DNA from: Pseudomonas abieticivorans
GTDB taxonomy: Bacteria > Pseudomonadota > Gammaproteobacteria > Pseudomonadales > Pseudomonadaceae
Assembly (NCBI RefSeq): GCF_023509015.1
Contig: NZ_CP094975.1
Location: 627,501 to 691,500 of the forward strand
Direction: 5' to 3'
DNA length: 64,000 bases
The notes below the pieces were generated by a model that was not told the origin of the DNA, made no database searches, and was given only the letters and a program-made list of their open reading frames with translations. Below are positions 20,901-27,800 of this stretch, in pieces; positions within the stretch are counted from its first letter, which is position 1, and every line of letters starts with the position of its first letter. The position numbers and the translations under genes are program-made.

Positions 20901-21056
20901 CAGGCCGTCGCGGTCACTGCCCACGACGTTGGCAGGGATCGGAAACACGGCAAAATCGACACCTTCTTGCTGCAGCGCGGCCAGGAACACACGGCGTTTT
21001 TCAGGCGGCAGTTCGATAAAGCGGCGAGCGAGTTTCAACGAGTCTTCGGCATTCAT
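8925..21056 (-). CDS. Pyoverdine NRPS, three modules (Asp, Lys/Orn-like, Thr) plus interface domain and TauD-type aspartyl beta-hydroxylase
   Basis: A 4043-residue synthetase, order C-A-T, C-A-T, C-A-T, interface (I), hydroxylase. Pocket codes read D-L-T-K-I-G-H-V-G (Asp), D-G-E-D-H-G-T-V-V (acidic E and D suggest a basic substrate, Lys or Orn) and D-F-W-N-V-G-M-V-H (Thr). All three C domains keep HHIxxDG. After the third carrier comes another C-superfamily domain (about 3200-3620, MHHIISDGW), then a Fe(II)/2-oxoglutarate oxygenase (about 3690-4030) with H3813-x-E3815, distal H4007 and R4016. This matches the IbHAsp class of fused siderophore hydroxylases (Reitz et al., PNAS 2019), which give L-threo-beta-hydroxyaspartate. 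The start (MNAEDSLKLA) is 54 codons inside the longest frame; it has AAGGA eight bases upstream and matches other Pvd synthetases. There are no E or TE domains. Confidence 0.93.
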   Translation of the reverse strand: MNAEDSLKLARRFIELPPEKRRVFLAALQQEGVDFAVFPIPANVVGSDRDGLSYAQRRMAFLWQLDPAGAAYNLPMAVRLNGALDGDALQAAFDQLVARHESLRTRLRLDGEQWLQEVLASQAVPIVQHDLSAQADAEREAQVMALATAEAQAPFDLQQGPLLRVQLFKLQAQEHVLLLTLHHIVADGWSLNVLIDEFVRLYDAACNGAQAELAALPIQYRDYALWQRSWLEAGEQARQLAYWSNQLGDDHTPLELPLDRPRSQTQSLRGARVEVQVAPALAEQLSALAKAHGATLFMVLLASFKLLLQRYSGQRAIRVGVPVANRHRAEVEGLIGCFINTQVLHTEIDPLIDVSELLRRVKHTALGAQAHQDLPFERLVEALELDRSAGHNPLFQVLFNHQASIADAGQIRLGSGLTLEKLALDKHSARLDLALDTYESGGRLHAVFTYALDLFDRPTIDALGQHWLQLLEGLVSVAHGPVAELALEQPVPARVPTAPDNACIHHLIETAAAGNAHQIAAVSAGDQISYERLEVRANGLAQALLDAGVQRDERVGVVADRSIEMLVGIVAVLKAGAAYLPLDPDQPQARLEFMLADSQVKRVLGRAGQLRLPAGTAWVDLDGDHREAAAPRVPVSADNLAYVIYTSGTTGTPKGVAISHGALVNYVRGVSTRIDVNALQTLAMVTTPAADLGHTVFYGALCAGKTLHMLAKDVVLDAEAFAGYLRQHAIDALKIVPSHLQAMLAAGADALPRRCLIVGGEACTPALLERLATLAPGLRVINHYGPTETTVGVLTHALQRQPVLGRALDNIHACVLDTCLQPVPGCARGELYLAGAGLARGYLGRPGLTAERFVPDPSGQGTRMYRSGDWVRHNRDGQLLFAGRMDGQVKIRGHRVELAEIDSHLRQLPGVDNVVVRLVGTDDNRQLAAYVVPEGWTPDEDAQRRFSDGLRAALKHALPDHLVPQYLVVLQHLPVTANGKVDGKALPQPSATQAEYRAPVTPLQVKVAAIWADVLHAGQVGLDDNFFALGGHSLLATQVVSRIRQQLKLEVALRLLFDSPDLQAFTQALQGLEQAQGGDIEPVDRHQPLPVSHAQYRQWMFWKLNPHSTAYNTPLAVKLQGQLDKAALQAAFDALVARHESLRTVFDEQDGQPWQRVLPAASLIIDEQDLGASTPGETGQRLDALFSSPFDLAQGPLMRVSLFKTGTDEHLLAVLLHHIVSDGWSMSVMVRELAASYNHHAQGQAQQRPALAVQYADYAAWQRQRLAGGELQAQLAFWKTQLEDDFSVLELPADRLRPSVQSYRGARIDIRLPAELTANLRRLAVGANATLFHVFLASFALLLSRYSGRETLNIGIPVTNRNRLELEGLIGFFVNTVVARVAVAPAQTFGQLLAAVKETTLQAQAHKDIPFDVLVEALKPERGLGHNPLFQVMFNHLLDFGERVSADSVQGLHVEEVNWLEQTTQFDLSLDTLERSDGVMASFSYASDLFDAERIQRLAGHWLTLLGSLTQSSTAVAELPLLDAGQTRQLAKVWNPLPESVENAPCALQMIEQQAQRQPEATALVLDDQCMSYGELNRRANRLAHRLRESGVGPDVRVGIAVQRSLELIVGLLGILKAGGAYVPLDPAYPQDRLTHMLHDSGISLLLTQPHLVARLPKLEGVRHLLLATAGDELAHYSDANPTPVTVPANLAYVIYTSGSTGKPKGVAIALGELSAFCQVAAQYSRLSARDKVLQFATVSFDGFVEQLFPALCQGAQVVMRGEQLWDIETLTDTIISHGVTVADLPTAYWRLFAAHLRGATSCGVLRQVHVGGEAMPPEGLNDWFASCLKDVRLLNTYGPTEATVVSTVLDCSSIPLAQIPKASVPIGKAIGGRATYLCDSGFALAPVGLVSELLIGGSGCLARGYFNRPALTAERFIPDPFDGSATGGGRLYRTGDLARYTADGVLEYSGRIDHQVKVRGFRVELGEIEARLLAHGLVREAVVLAQPTPNGMQLVGYVVPADATVMHSPQAQFDLRDSLRTALKGSLAEHMVPAFLLFLARLPLSPNGKLDRRALPLADASQLQQAYEAPRGALEQQVAAIWAQVLKLDRVGRTDHFFELGGHSLLATQMISRVRHALDLDLPLRCVFEAPRLADFVELAGQGQRNTAGAIEPVARDKPLALSYGQQRHWFLWQLDPTSAAYHVPAVLHLKGALDVAALQLSFNALVARHEPLRTTFYQDGDQTLQVIHANLPCELAVDALQALPLPEVQARVEAEIQRPFDLEHGPLLRVRLMQLADDEYVLVLTQHHIVSDGWSIPIMVDELVELYEGHRQGRPVTLPALAMQYADYAQWQRRWMEAGERERQLAYWQAQLGGEQPVLLLPTDRARPTVQSHAGARHSLVLDTELMHGLVALAKQHDVTLFMVLLASLQTLLARYSGQPDIRVGVPIANRTQMATERLIGFFVNTQVMKAEFDPHTTFATLLQQVKQAALGAQMHQDLPFEQLVEALQPERSQSHSPLFQVMFNHQAQGLGAHRDLPGLAVQDWPRVQRTSQFDLTLDTVQADDRLWAAFTYATDLFDATTIERLCQHWVQVLEGVVREPQRPIAQIPLLGSDEQQIIAAWNPQPAVYPQGQCLHQLIEQQVHRAPHATALTFGTEQLSYAALNRRANRLAHKLREVGVGPDVLVGLAVERSLEMVVGVLAILKAGGAYLPLDPQYPRERLAYMLQDSGVALLLTQAHLQPQLPVTPAVQCLAVGEGEGAWSGYSDANPQGGAVAQNLAYVIYTSGSTGKPKGTLLAHHNVVRLFQATQTDFGFSARDVWTVFHSYAFDFSVWELFGALLHGARAVIVAKDVARSADDFHDLLVREKVTVLNQTPSAFKPLIPVACAAAKAGQVLALRHVVFGGEALDVASLAPWFNQFGDHAPRLINMYGITETTVHVTFRPVSREDLRRSITSPLGAVIPDLSWYLLDSEFELSLPGCHGELHVGQAGLARGYFNRPGLTAERFVPDPFDTREQGGGRLYRTGDLARCRNDGVIEYSGRIDHQVKVRGFRIELGEIEARLLEQPAVREAAVLAQEGPGGVQLVGYVVPADPAVVHTPQAQAAVRDSVRTALKATLADYMVPAHLLFVAGLPLTANGKLDRKALPQPEAGLPLQAYVAPHAGLEQQVAAIWAQVLKVERVGRHDDFFELGGHSLLATQVVARVRQQVAPGLKLRDLFDQPCLADFVARLAMHRQPAAGHHVVLRAHAGNTHAPLALVQRRLWVVEQLAPGSAAYGMPMALRLRGELSIDLLHASLQALVARHEVLRTTYGQDDEGEPIAWIAPHLALDLPYEDLSGLGRAEQEARVAAQALANEAHPFVLEQAPLLRMQVVRLGPLEHVLFYSMHHIISDGWSMAVLANELVEVYGRLRAGNQAPLPALPLQYSDFALWQQELERAGVLQQQAQYWKGTLGGYCGHLPLPILRPRPAQPSHAGGCVSFTLPAGVTQALVGMATHHQVTLYTVMLAAFQAFLHRLTGSHDVVVGVDYAGRQQAQLEGLIGFFVNVLPLRSRSVPGDTFATFLAQGRDHLLDAIEHQDLPLDMIVEASQVPRHKGISPLVQVLFVMNNVPVASTGIQGLSVEPLPSLSQQSKFDMALFIEQAPHAELSGQWQFASALFDQAQIQGFVEGWVALLEQILCDQNVRLEDMNMPMQYTQAPTPAATAPGGKANKLDKFLKKAQARPAGEAPRATRESLLVPTQDFPLLLEPTDPGLDVVGWIENNRPYIEEKLARHGGILFRGFAVADSQAFEAFAEAVQPGLYGNYGDLPKKEGGQNTYRSTPYPEKKMILFHNESAHQDSWPRKQLFYCEQPSQVGGATPVVDCRQMYHKLPAALRETFERKGLLYVRTFTGKLDVPWQHFFKTDNRADVEARCQAAGIQLRWLADDELQIRTPCPAIITHPLTGARSFFNQVQLHHTYCLDADVREDLLALFGIERMPRNVYYGDGSPIEDEVMQLIGELYEECAVRFDWRKGDVILLDNMLIAHARDPYEGPRKIVVAMGDMVERASLAVVSEPAEEVDA

Positions 21057-21112
21057 GCGATGCGTCCTTAACGATAGGAAGCGGGACCACAGGGCCCAGT
21101 CATCCCACAAGA

Positions 21113-21136
21113 ACGAAACAGCGAGGGGCTGATTTA
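21113..21136 (-). promoter_or_regulatory. PvdS-type iron-starvation box for the 4043-residue NRPS
   Basis: Minus strand C-TAAAT, 16 bases, CGT: an exact consensus match, ending 57 bases before the chosen ATG. This placement also argues against the longer upstream start, which would put the box inside the coding region. Confidence 0.85.
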
Positions 21137-21175
21137 GCCCGGGTGGGCGAGAAGCTTCATCGCTGGCCGGCGCAG

Positions 21176-21199
21176 TAAATTGCAGCGCCGACCAATCGT
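21176..21199 (+). promoter_or_regulatory. PvdS-type iron-starvation box for the SIP gene
   Basis: Plus strand G-TAAAT, 16 bases, CGT: an exact consensus match ending 38 bases before the SIP ATG. With the opposing box about 40 bases away it forms a divergent iron-starvation promoter pair. Confidence 0.85.
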
Positions 21200-21236
21200 T
21201 TGCCTGGTATCCCCTCATTAAAAGGCGGCCCCCGCG

Positions 21237-22169
21237 ATGCTTACCTCTCCCACCACGCAGCCCCCACCTGCCAAGCCCCCCAGCTACCGAATCTTCGATG
21301 TGCAGCTCAAGCGGCGCATTGCCGTCAGCCCCTCACTGGTGCGCCTGGTGTTTACCGGCCCCCAATTGCAAGCCATGCGCACCGTGGCCCCAGACCAACG
21401 GATAAAGCTGCTGTTTCCATCGGCCGACGGCGTGCCTGCGCAGTTGCCCCACGAGCGCAACTGGCATCAGACGCTGCGCGCCCTGCCCGCCGAACACCGC
21501 CCGCCCATGCGCACCTACACCATTCGCGCCTTGCGCTGCGATGCTTTGGAGGTGGACGTCGAATTTGTGCTGCACGGCGACACCGGGCCAGCTTCGCGCT
21601 GGGCCACCCACGCCCAACCTGGCGATCGCTTGCAGATGGTCGCCCCCTGCCGCGACCACGCCGACGATCCTGGAGGCTACGAATGGCAGCCACCGGCAGG
21701 CATTCGCCACGTTGTGCTGATTGGCGATGAAACCGCGCTGCCAGCGGTCGTCGGCATTCTGGAAGCGCTGGCGCAGGCGTCCCCCGCGCCCAACGTGCAA
21801 GCATTTATCGAAGTGCCACTGGACAGCGATCGACAGCCGCTCAACCTGCCCGAAGGGTTCCAGGTGAACTGGCTGGCACGCGATGCCTTGGGTTTGCAGC
21901 AGGGCGAAGGCATGCTCAAGGCCGCGCGCGAGTGGGCCACCTTGCCCCAACCCGAGGCGCAAACGAGCGCGCCGCTGAACGACATCGACATCGACACGCA
22001 ATTAGTCTGGGAACTGGCAACGCCTCAAGACAACCGGTTCTACGCCTGGGTGGCCGGCGAGTCGGCCACGGTGATGAGCATTCGTCGCCACTTTATCAGT
22101 GAGCGCGGGCTTGATCGGCGCGCGTTGACCTTGATGGGGTATTGGCGTCATGGGCGGGTACTGGGTTAA
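21237..22169 (+). CDS. Siderophore-interacting protein (SIP), NAD(P)H-dependent ferric-siderophore reductase
   Basis: A 310-residue cytoplasmic flavoprotein of the ViuB/FAD_binding_9-SIP family, which reduces ferric siderophores to release Fe(II). The FAD-binding signature RTYTIR is at about residues 93-98. A Rossmann-like stretch with GDETALPA follows (about 164-171), and the family C-terminal motif MGYWRHGR is present. It is the only plus-strand gene among the siderophore genes, divergent from the large NRPS and convergent with the thioesterase gene. It carries an exact iron-starvation box, so it should be co-expressed with the synthetases. The best-studied pyoverdine system (P. aeruginosa) releases iron in the periplasm with FpvG and related proteins, so a cytoplasmic reductase here is unusual. 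Confidence 0.88.
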   Translation: MLTSPTTQPPPAKPPSYRIFDVQLKRRIAVSPSLVRLVFTGPQLQAMRTVAPDQRIKLLFPSADGVPAQLPHERNWHQTLRALPAEHRPPMRTYTIRALRCDALEVDVEFVLHGDTGPASRWATHAQPGDRLQMVAPCRDHADDPGGYEWQPPAGIRHVVLIGDETALPAVVGILEALAQASPAPNVQAFIEVPLDSDRQPLNLPEGFQVNWLARDALGLQQGEGMLKAAREWATLPQPEAQTSAPLNDIDIDTQLVWELATPQDNRFYAWVAGESATVMSIRRHFISERGLDRRALTLMGYWRHGRVLG

Positions 22170-22173
22170 GCCT

Positions 22174-22200
22174 GCCTGCGGCCTGCAACAGGCCGCAGGC
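22174..22200. terminator. Bidirectional 12-bp terminator hairpin between SIP and thioesterase genes
   Basis: GCCTGCGGCCTG and CAGGCCGCAGGC pair perfectly around CAA, between two convergent stop codons. Confidence 0.75.
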
Positions 22201-22202
22201 GC

Positions 22203-22943
22203 TCAAGCCACCACGCGCAGGGCACGTTGCTCACGGCGCACATCGCGCTCAAGGTTGCCCTTGAGAATGCGCAACACCTTGGCCTGGTGTTCATGGATGA
22301 AGAAATGCCCCCCTGGCAGCATGTCCAGCGAAAAGCCAGCCTCGCCTTCCAACTGCCAGTCGATCAACTGTTGCTGGGTGGCCTTGTCATCGGCGCCGCC
22401 CAATACCCGGATCGGGCAACCCAACGGCGCCCGCGCACGGTACTGGTAACGCCCGCACAGCAAGAAATCGGCGCGCAGGATGGGCAAGGTCAGTTCCATC
22501 AACTCCTGGTTATCCAGCACCTCGGGCGGCGTGCCTTGCAGCGCACGCAGGTCGTGCTTGAGCTGGTCATCGGTTTTCGGCTCGGCAAAATCCCGATCGT
22601 AGTCTTCACGCCGCGTGGGTGCTGCCGTGCCGCTGGCAATCAACGCCACCGGTTCCGGCGCCCCCGCCTCGCGCAAGGCATGGGCCATTTCAAAGGCCAG
22701 CAAGCCGCCCAGGCTATGCCCGAACAGCGCGTAAGGCCCATTGATTTTCGGCAGCACCTCCCTGGCCAGTTGCCGCGCCAAGGCGTGCATGTCGGTTTGC
22801 AGGGCCTCACCCATGCGCGCACCACGGCCAGGCAATTCCACCGGCAGCACGCTCAGCCAATCAGGCACTGCGCGCCGCCAGCGGCTGTAGACCATGGCGC
22901 TGGCGCCCGAATAGGGCAGGCAGAACAATTGCACGTTCGCCAT
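22203..22943 (-). CDS. Type II thioesterase (PvdG-like)
   Basis: A 246-residue alpha/beta hydrolase of the type II thioesterase family, which clears misprimed acyl groups from NRPS carrier domains. The nucleophile elbow GHSLGG (serine near residue 90) and the late catalytic histidine in LPGGHFF are present. It starts 10 bases after the mbtH-like stop, with GAGG as ribosome-binding site, so the two are one operon. In P. aeruginosa the counterpart PvdG also lies beside pvdL. It is discrete, not fused to an NRPS, so it is unlikely to be the product-releasing thioesterase. Confidence 0.9.
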   Translation of the reverse strand: MANVQLFCLPYSGASAMVYSRWRRAVPDWLSVLPVELPGRGARMGEALQTDMHALARQLAREVLPKINGPYALFGHSLGGLLAFEMAHALREAGAPEPVALIASGTAAPTRREDYDRDFAEPKTDDQLKHDLRALQGTPPEVLDNQELMELTLPILRADFLLCGRYQYRARAPLGCPIRVLGGADDKATQQQLIDWQLEGEAGFSLDMLPGGHFFIHEHQAKVLRILKGNLERDVRREQRALRVVA

Positions 22944-22953
22944 GGCCAGGGCC

Positions 22954-23184
22954 TCAGTGGTTCGCTTGCGCGGCGGTGTTGTCCATGTGCTGGCGCAGGC
23001 TCAGGGGGCGCATGTCGGTCCAGACTTCTTCGATGTAGGCCAGACACTCCTTCTTGAAGCCGCTCTTGCCCACGGTGCGCCAGCCGTTGGGTACGGCCTT
23101 GTAGTCGGGCCAGATGGAGTATTGCTCTTCGTGGTTGATCACTACCTGGAACAGGATGTCTTCGCGATCGAATACCGAGGTCAT
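22954..23184 (-). CDS. MbtH-like NRPS accessory protein
   Basis: A 76-residue protein with the full MbtH signature: [10 protein letters not shown], then VPNGW and G, and the C-terminal SLRQHM. MbtH-like proteins bind NRPS adenylation domains and are often needed for their folding or activity. The start (MTSVFDRED) was chosen 11 codons inside the longest frame because GGAG lies seven bases upstream and the length then fits the family. It heads a short operon with the thioesterase gene and has a candidate iron-starvation box upstream. Confidence 0.93.
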   Translation of the reverse strand: MTSVFDREDILFQVVINHEEQYSIWPDYKAVPNGWRTVGKSGFKKECLAYIEEVWTDMRPLSLRQHMDNTAAQANH

Positions 23185-23218
23185 GGTGTTTCTCCGTGTG
23201 GTAAGGGTTTTTATCAAG

Positions 23219-23242
23219 ACGAACGACGGGGTAGAAAATTAA
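23219..23242 (-). promoter_or_regulatory. Candidate iron-starvation box (one mismatch) for the mbtH-thioesterase operon
   Basis: Minus strand TTAAT, 16 bases, CGT, ending 35 bases before the ATG. One base differs from TAAAT. The alternative TAATT reading leaves a 15-base spacer. Confidence 0.5.
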
Positions 23243-23282
23243 CCGCGCAGCGCCCTTTAGGAGCAGCGGTCCGGCGTCCCGG

Positions 23283-23345
23283 TTTATCCGCGAAAAGCCC
23301 ACCGCGTTGTGCCAGGCATAGCGTGGTGCGGCCTTCGCGGATGAA
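23283..23345. repeat. REP-type inverted repeat between pvdH and mbtH
   Basis: Arms TTTATCCGCGAA and TTCGCGGATGAA (one mismatch) flank a 39-base loop. The same arm sequences occur in the REPIN elements near 56 and 61 kb. It starts 18 bases after the pvdH stop and may act as its terminator. Confidence 0.6.
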
Positions 23346-23362
23346 TCCTTCTACAAAACGCC

Positions 23363-24760
23363 TCAGGCGTGGGTGAGTGCCGCCTGCAACGCCCGCCCGA
23401 AAATCCCCGCCACTTCGTCGATCTGCCCGGCGGTGATGATCAACGGCGGCAGGAAGCGCACCACGCTGCTGTGGCGCCCGCCCAGCTCGATGATCAAGCC
23501 GCGCTTGAGGCATTCGCGCTGGATGCGGCTGGCCAATACCGGGTCGGCCGGTGGGTGGCCGAGCACGTCGGGCTGGCCGTTGGGGTCGACCACTTCGACG
23601 CCCAGCATCAACCCGCGGCCGCGCACGTCGCCCATCTGCCGGTGACACCGTTGCAGGCCCAGCAGGTGTTCGCGCAGGCGCTGGCCCACGGTGGCCGCGT
23701 GTTGCACCAGGTTTTCGGACTCGATGTAGCGGATCACCGCCGAGCCTGCGGCCATGGCCATCTGGTTGCCACGGAAGGTGCCGGCGTGGGCACCTGGTTG
23801 CCAGGTGTCGAGCCAGTCGCGGTACACCATCACCGCCAGCGGCAGGCTGCCGCCGATGGCTTTGGACAGCACCACCACATCGGGCACGATGCTGGCGTGT
23901 TCGAAGGCGAACAGTTTGCCGGTGCGGCCAAAGCCGGTCTGGATTTCATCGATGATCAGCGCCACGCCGGCGCGGGCGGTGATTTCCCGTACGCCGCGCA
24001 ACCAGGTGTCGGCGGCCGGGATCACCCCGCCCTCGCCCTGCACCACTTCCAGAATGACCGCAGCCGGGGGCTGCACGCCGCTTTCCGGGTCATTGAGCAG
24101 GTTGTCCAGGTAGCGCAGGTTGACCTCCACGCCCATCTCGCCGCCCAGGCCGAATGGGCAACGATAGTCGTAAGGGAATGGCATGAACTGCACGCCCTGG
24201 CTCAGCAGCGAACCCAGTGGGGTCTTGGCCTTGAGGTTGCCCATCAAGCTCAGCGCGCCCTGGCTCATGCCGTGGTAGCCGCCCTGGAAGGCCAGCACGG
24301 TACTGCGCCCGGTGGCGGTACGCACCAGTTTGAGCGCCGCCTCCACCGCATCGGTGCCGGTGGGGCCGGTGAATTGGATCTTGGCCTGTTTGGCGAACGC
24401 CGGTGGCAGCACGGCGAACAGGTCTTGCACGAAACGGTCCTTGACCGGGGTGCTCAGGTCCAGGGTGTGCAGCGGCAGTTCGTCGTCGAGCACCTGGCGG
24501 ATCGCATCGATCACCACCTTGTGGTTGTGACCCAGCGCCAGGGTGCCAGCCCCGGCCAGGCAGTCGATGAACACCCGCCCTTCGACGTCTTCGACATGGA
24601 TGCCGCGGCCGCGCTTGAGCGCCAGGGGAATGCGCCGCGGGTAGCTGCGTGCGTTGGACTCCTGCAACTTTTGCCGGGCCAGGATCGGGTTGTCCTCGAA
24701 CTGGTAGTCCTTGTCTTCGTCGTGGCGGATGCTTGGGTTTTCGGCCAACACAGTGCTCAT
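23363..24760 (-). CDS. pvdH: L-2,4-diaminobutyrate aminotransferase PvdH
   Basis: A class III PLP-dependent aminotransferase of about 465 residues. It makes L-2,4-diaminobutyrate from aspartate semialdehyde with glutamate as amino donor; Dab is the third residue loaded by PvdL. The family signatures are present: the TGPTGTDAVEAALK region, the PLP aspartate in IIDEIQTGFGRTG, and the Schiff-base lysine in LSKAIGG. It follows pvdL with a gap of about 45 bases. AAGGAG lies seven bases before the second of two adjacent ATG codons, so I prefer that start (the other is 3 bases upstream). A GabT-like paralogue lies near 51-52 kb, but this one is placed with the Dab-using synthetase. Confidence 0.92.
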   Translation of the reverse strand: MSTVLAENPSIRHDEDKDYQFEDNPILARQKLQESNARSYPRRIPLALKRGRGIHVEDVEGRVFIDCLAGAGTLALGHNHKVVIDAIRQVLDDELPLHTLDLSTPVKDRFVQDLFAVLPPAFAKQAKIQFTGPTGTDAVEAALKLVRTATGRSTVLAFQGGYHGMSQGALSLMGNLKAKTPLGSLLSQGVQFMPFPYDYRCPFGLGGEMGVEVNLRYLDNLLNDPESGVQPPAAVILEVVQGEGGVIPAADTWLRGVREITARAGVALIIDEIQTGFGRTGKLFAFEHASIVPDVVVLSKAIGGSLPLAVMVYRDWLDTWQPGAHAGTFRGNQMAMAAGSAVIRYIESENLVQHAATVGQRLREHLLGLQRCHRQMGDVRGRGLMLGVEVVDPNGQPDVLGHPPADPVLASRIQRECLKRGLIIELGGRHSSVVRFLPPLIITAGQIDEVAGIFGRALQAALTHA

Positions 24761-24806
24761 CATCGTGCTCCTTGAAAAGAGATAAAGCCGAGGGTTTGGA
24801 AGTTCA

Positions 24807-27800
24807 TTACAAGGCCTCCAACTGCGCCATCAGGTCGTCCAGCCGGCTGGCCTTTTGTTCGGTGAGGGCGCTGCCGCCCAGGCCTTCGATGTGTGCGGCC
24901 AGTGCCTGCACTGTGCTGCACTCGAACATCGCCCGCAGGGGCACGCTGCGCTGCAGCGCGTGCTGCACCCGCGAGGCGATCTGGGTGGCCAACAGCGAAT
25001 GGCCGCCCAGGTCGAAGAAGTTGTCGGTGACGCCCACGCGCTCCACGCCCAGCACCTCGCTCCAGATGCGCGCCAGGGTGGTTTCCAGTTCGCTGCTTGG
25101 CGCCTGGTACTGCTGCGCGGCGCTAAATTCCAGGGCCGGCAGGGCCTTGCGGTCCAGCTTGCCGTTGGCGTTGAGGGGCAATTGCGCCAGTGCCTGCCAG
25201 TGGCGCGGCACCATGTACTCGGGCAAGGTTTGGCCCAGGTGACGCTTGATCGCCTCGAAGTCCGCAGGCGTGTCACTGACCACGTAACCCACCAGGTATT
25301 GGCCGGCGGCGGCGTTCTGCGCGGCCACGGCGGCGTCACGCACCTGCGGCCATTCGCGCAGGCGCGCTTCGATCTCGCCCAGCTCGATGCGGTAGCCACG
25401 GATCTTGACCTGGTGATCGACCCGGCCCACGTACTCCAGCACGCCATCGCCACGGCGCCGCGCCAGATCGCCGCTGCGGTACAGACGCTCACCGGCAGCG
25501 CCCAGGGGGTTGGGCAAGTAGCTCGCCGCCGTGCGGGCCGGGTCGCCCAGGTAACCGCGCCCGACACCGGTGCCGGCGATAAATAGTTCGGCATCGGCCA
25601 GCAACGGCACCGGTTGCAGGTCATCGCCCAGCAGGTACAGCCGGTTGTTGTCGGTGGGCGTGCCGATCGGCAGGTAGCTGCCAGTGGTGGCGGTTTCGTC
25701 GACCGGGAACAACGCCACGTCGTCGGAGCATTCGGCCGGCCCGTAGGCGTTCACCAACGTGATATGCGGGTAACGCTGCAGCCATTGACGGGCCAACGCA
25801 GGGGGCATGGCTTCGCCGGTGGGCAACAGCCAACGCAAGCTCGCCAACGGCGCGGTGGCCTCGGCCAACAAGCCTTGGATCAGTGACGGCACGCTTTCCA
25901 GCACTGTGATGCCGGTGTCGCTTACATGGCGCAGCAAGGCGGCCGGGTCATGGGCGATGGCGTCGGGAACGATCTCGACCCGCGCCCCGCACAAGGCTGC
26001 GGCGAGGAATTGCCACACCGAGATATCGAAGCTTTGCGAAGCGGTCTGGGCGATCACGCTGTGTTCGTCCAAGGCTAGGTACGGTACCTTGCTCAGCTGG
26101 TTATTGAGCATGCCGGCCTGCTGCACTGCCACGCCCTTGGGCACGCCGGTGGAGCCGGAGGTGTAGATCACGTAGGCCAGGTGCTGGCCAGTCACGCGGA
26201 TGCCGGGGGCCGTGCCTGGTCCTGCGCCCTGTTGTACGTCATCCCACACCAGCAGCTCAGGCTTGCCTGTGCCACAGCCCAACTCTTGCAGCAAGTGGGT
26301 GGCCTGCTCGCGGCAAGCGGCGCTGCACACCAACACCGGCGTTGCACTGGCCTGCAGGATGGTGGCCAGGCGTTGTTGCGGGTGGGCCGGGTCCAACGGC
26401 ACGTAGCCGGCGCCCGCCTTGAGGCTGCCGACGATCATGCCCAACAGCGGCAGGCCACGCTCGGCCAGCAGGGCCACCGGTTGATCGGGCTGCACGCCGG
26501 CGGCCAGCAAGGCATGGGCCAGGCGATTGGCACGCTGGTCGAGCTCGCCATAGCGCCATTGCTCGCCCTGGCAGGCAGCGGCGACGCGCTCTGGGTGGGC
26601 GGCTACCCGCGCTTCGAACAGCGGCACATAGCCCTGCTGCAAGGGGTACTCGCGAGCGCTGCGGTTGCAATCTTCCAGCAGGAACTGGCGCTCCTCTTCT
26701 GCCAACAACGGCAAAGCGTTGACCGGTTGCTCGAAGCCGTCGGCCAAGGCCAGCAGCAGGCGTTGGAAGTCACCCAGCAAGCGCTCGATGGTGGCGTGGT
26801 CAAAGAAGCGTTTGTCGTAAGACAGGTGCAGGCCCAGGTCGTCGCCTGGGTAGCAGACCACGGTAAGCGGGTAGTTGGTGTGGGTGCGGCCGGAACCGGA
26901 GCGGGCGTTCAAGCCCTCGGCGCCTTCCAGCACGGTGGCGTCCACCGGGGCGTTTTCGAACACGAACAGGCTGTCGAACAGCGGCTGGCCCTTAGGCAGT
27001 TCGCTGCATTCCTGGATGCTGACCAGCGGCAAATGCTCGTGCTCGCGCAGTTCCAGGTTGCCTTCGAACAACTGCTGCAACCACTGGCGCACGCTGGTGG
27101 TGTGCCCCACGTCTGGCAGCGACACCCGCAGCGGGATGCTGTTGATGAACAGCCCCACGCAGTGTTGCATCTGCGGCAGGCTGGCCGGGCGGCCGGCCAC
27201 GGTCACGCCGAACAGCACGTCACGCTCACCGCTGTAGCGGCGCAGCACCAAGGCCCAGGCCGCCTGGGCAAACGTGTTGAGGGTCAACTGATGAGCTTGG
27301 GCCAGTTCGCGCAACCGCGCGCCCTGCTCAGGGCGCAGGCGGCTGTGCACGTCACCCACCTGCATGCCGCCGTTGTCGTGCAAGATCGGCCGGTCGCTGG
27401 GGATGAAGGTGGGACGGGCAAACCCGGCCAGCGCCTGGCGCCAGTAGTGTTGCGAGGCCTCCAGGCCCTGGTGATGCAACCAGGCAATGAACTCGCGGTA
27501 GCGTGGCGGGGTCGCCAGCTTGGCCTGCGTGCCCTGTTCCAGCGCCTTATAGATCGCCAAAAAGTCGCCCATCATGATCGACCGGCACCAGGCATCGATG
27601 AGGATGTGGTGGTTGCTCATGATGAACCAGTGTTGCTCGGGCGCCAGGCGAATCAGGCGCAGGTGCAGCGGTGGCCGCTCCAGCAGGTTGAAGCCGGCCA
27701 GGCGCTCGGTTTCCAGCAACGCTTGCAGGCGTTCTTCGTGCTGCTCGGGCGGCAGCGCGCTCCAGTCCAGGAACTCCACGCCGTCGCCGTCGCCCCGGTG

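Noticed and set aside
21057..21218. A 54-codon N-terminal extension of the 4043-residue NRPS
   Set aside because: It would cover the IS box, has no ribosome-binding site, and related Pvd synthetases begin at MNAEDSLKLA-like sequences.
22203..22943. The thioesterase as the product-releasing enzyme
   Set aside because: It is a discrete type II enzyme in an operon with mbtH. The releasing TE should be fused to the last NRPS, outside the window.
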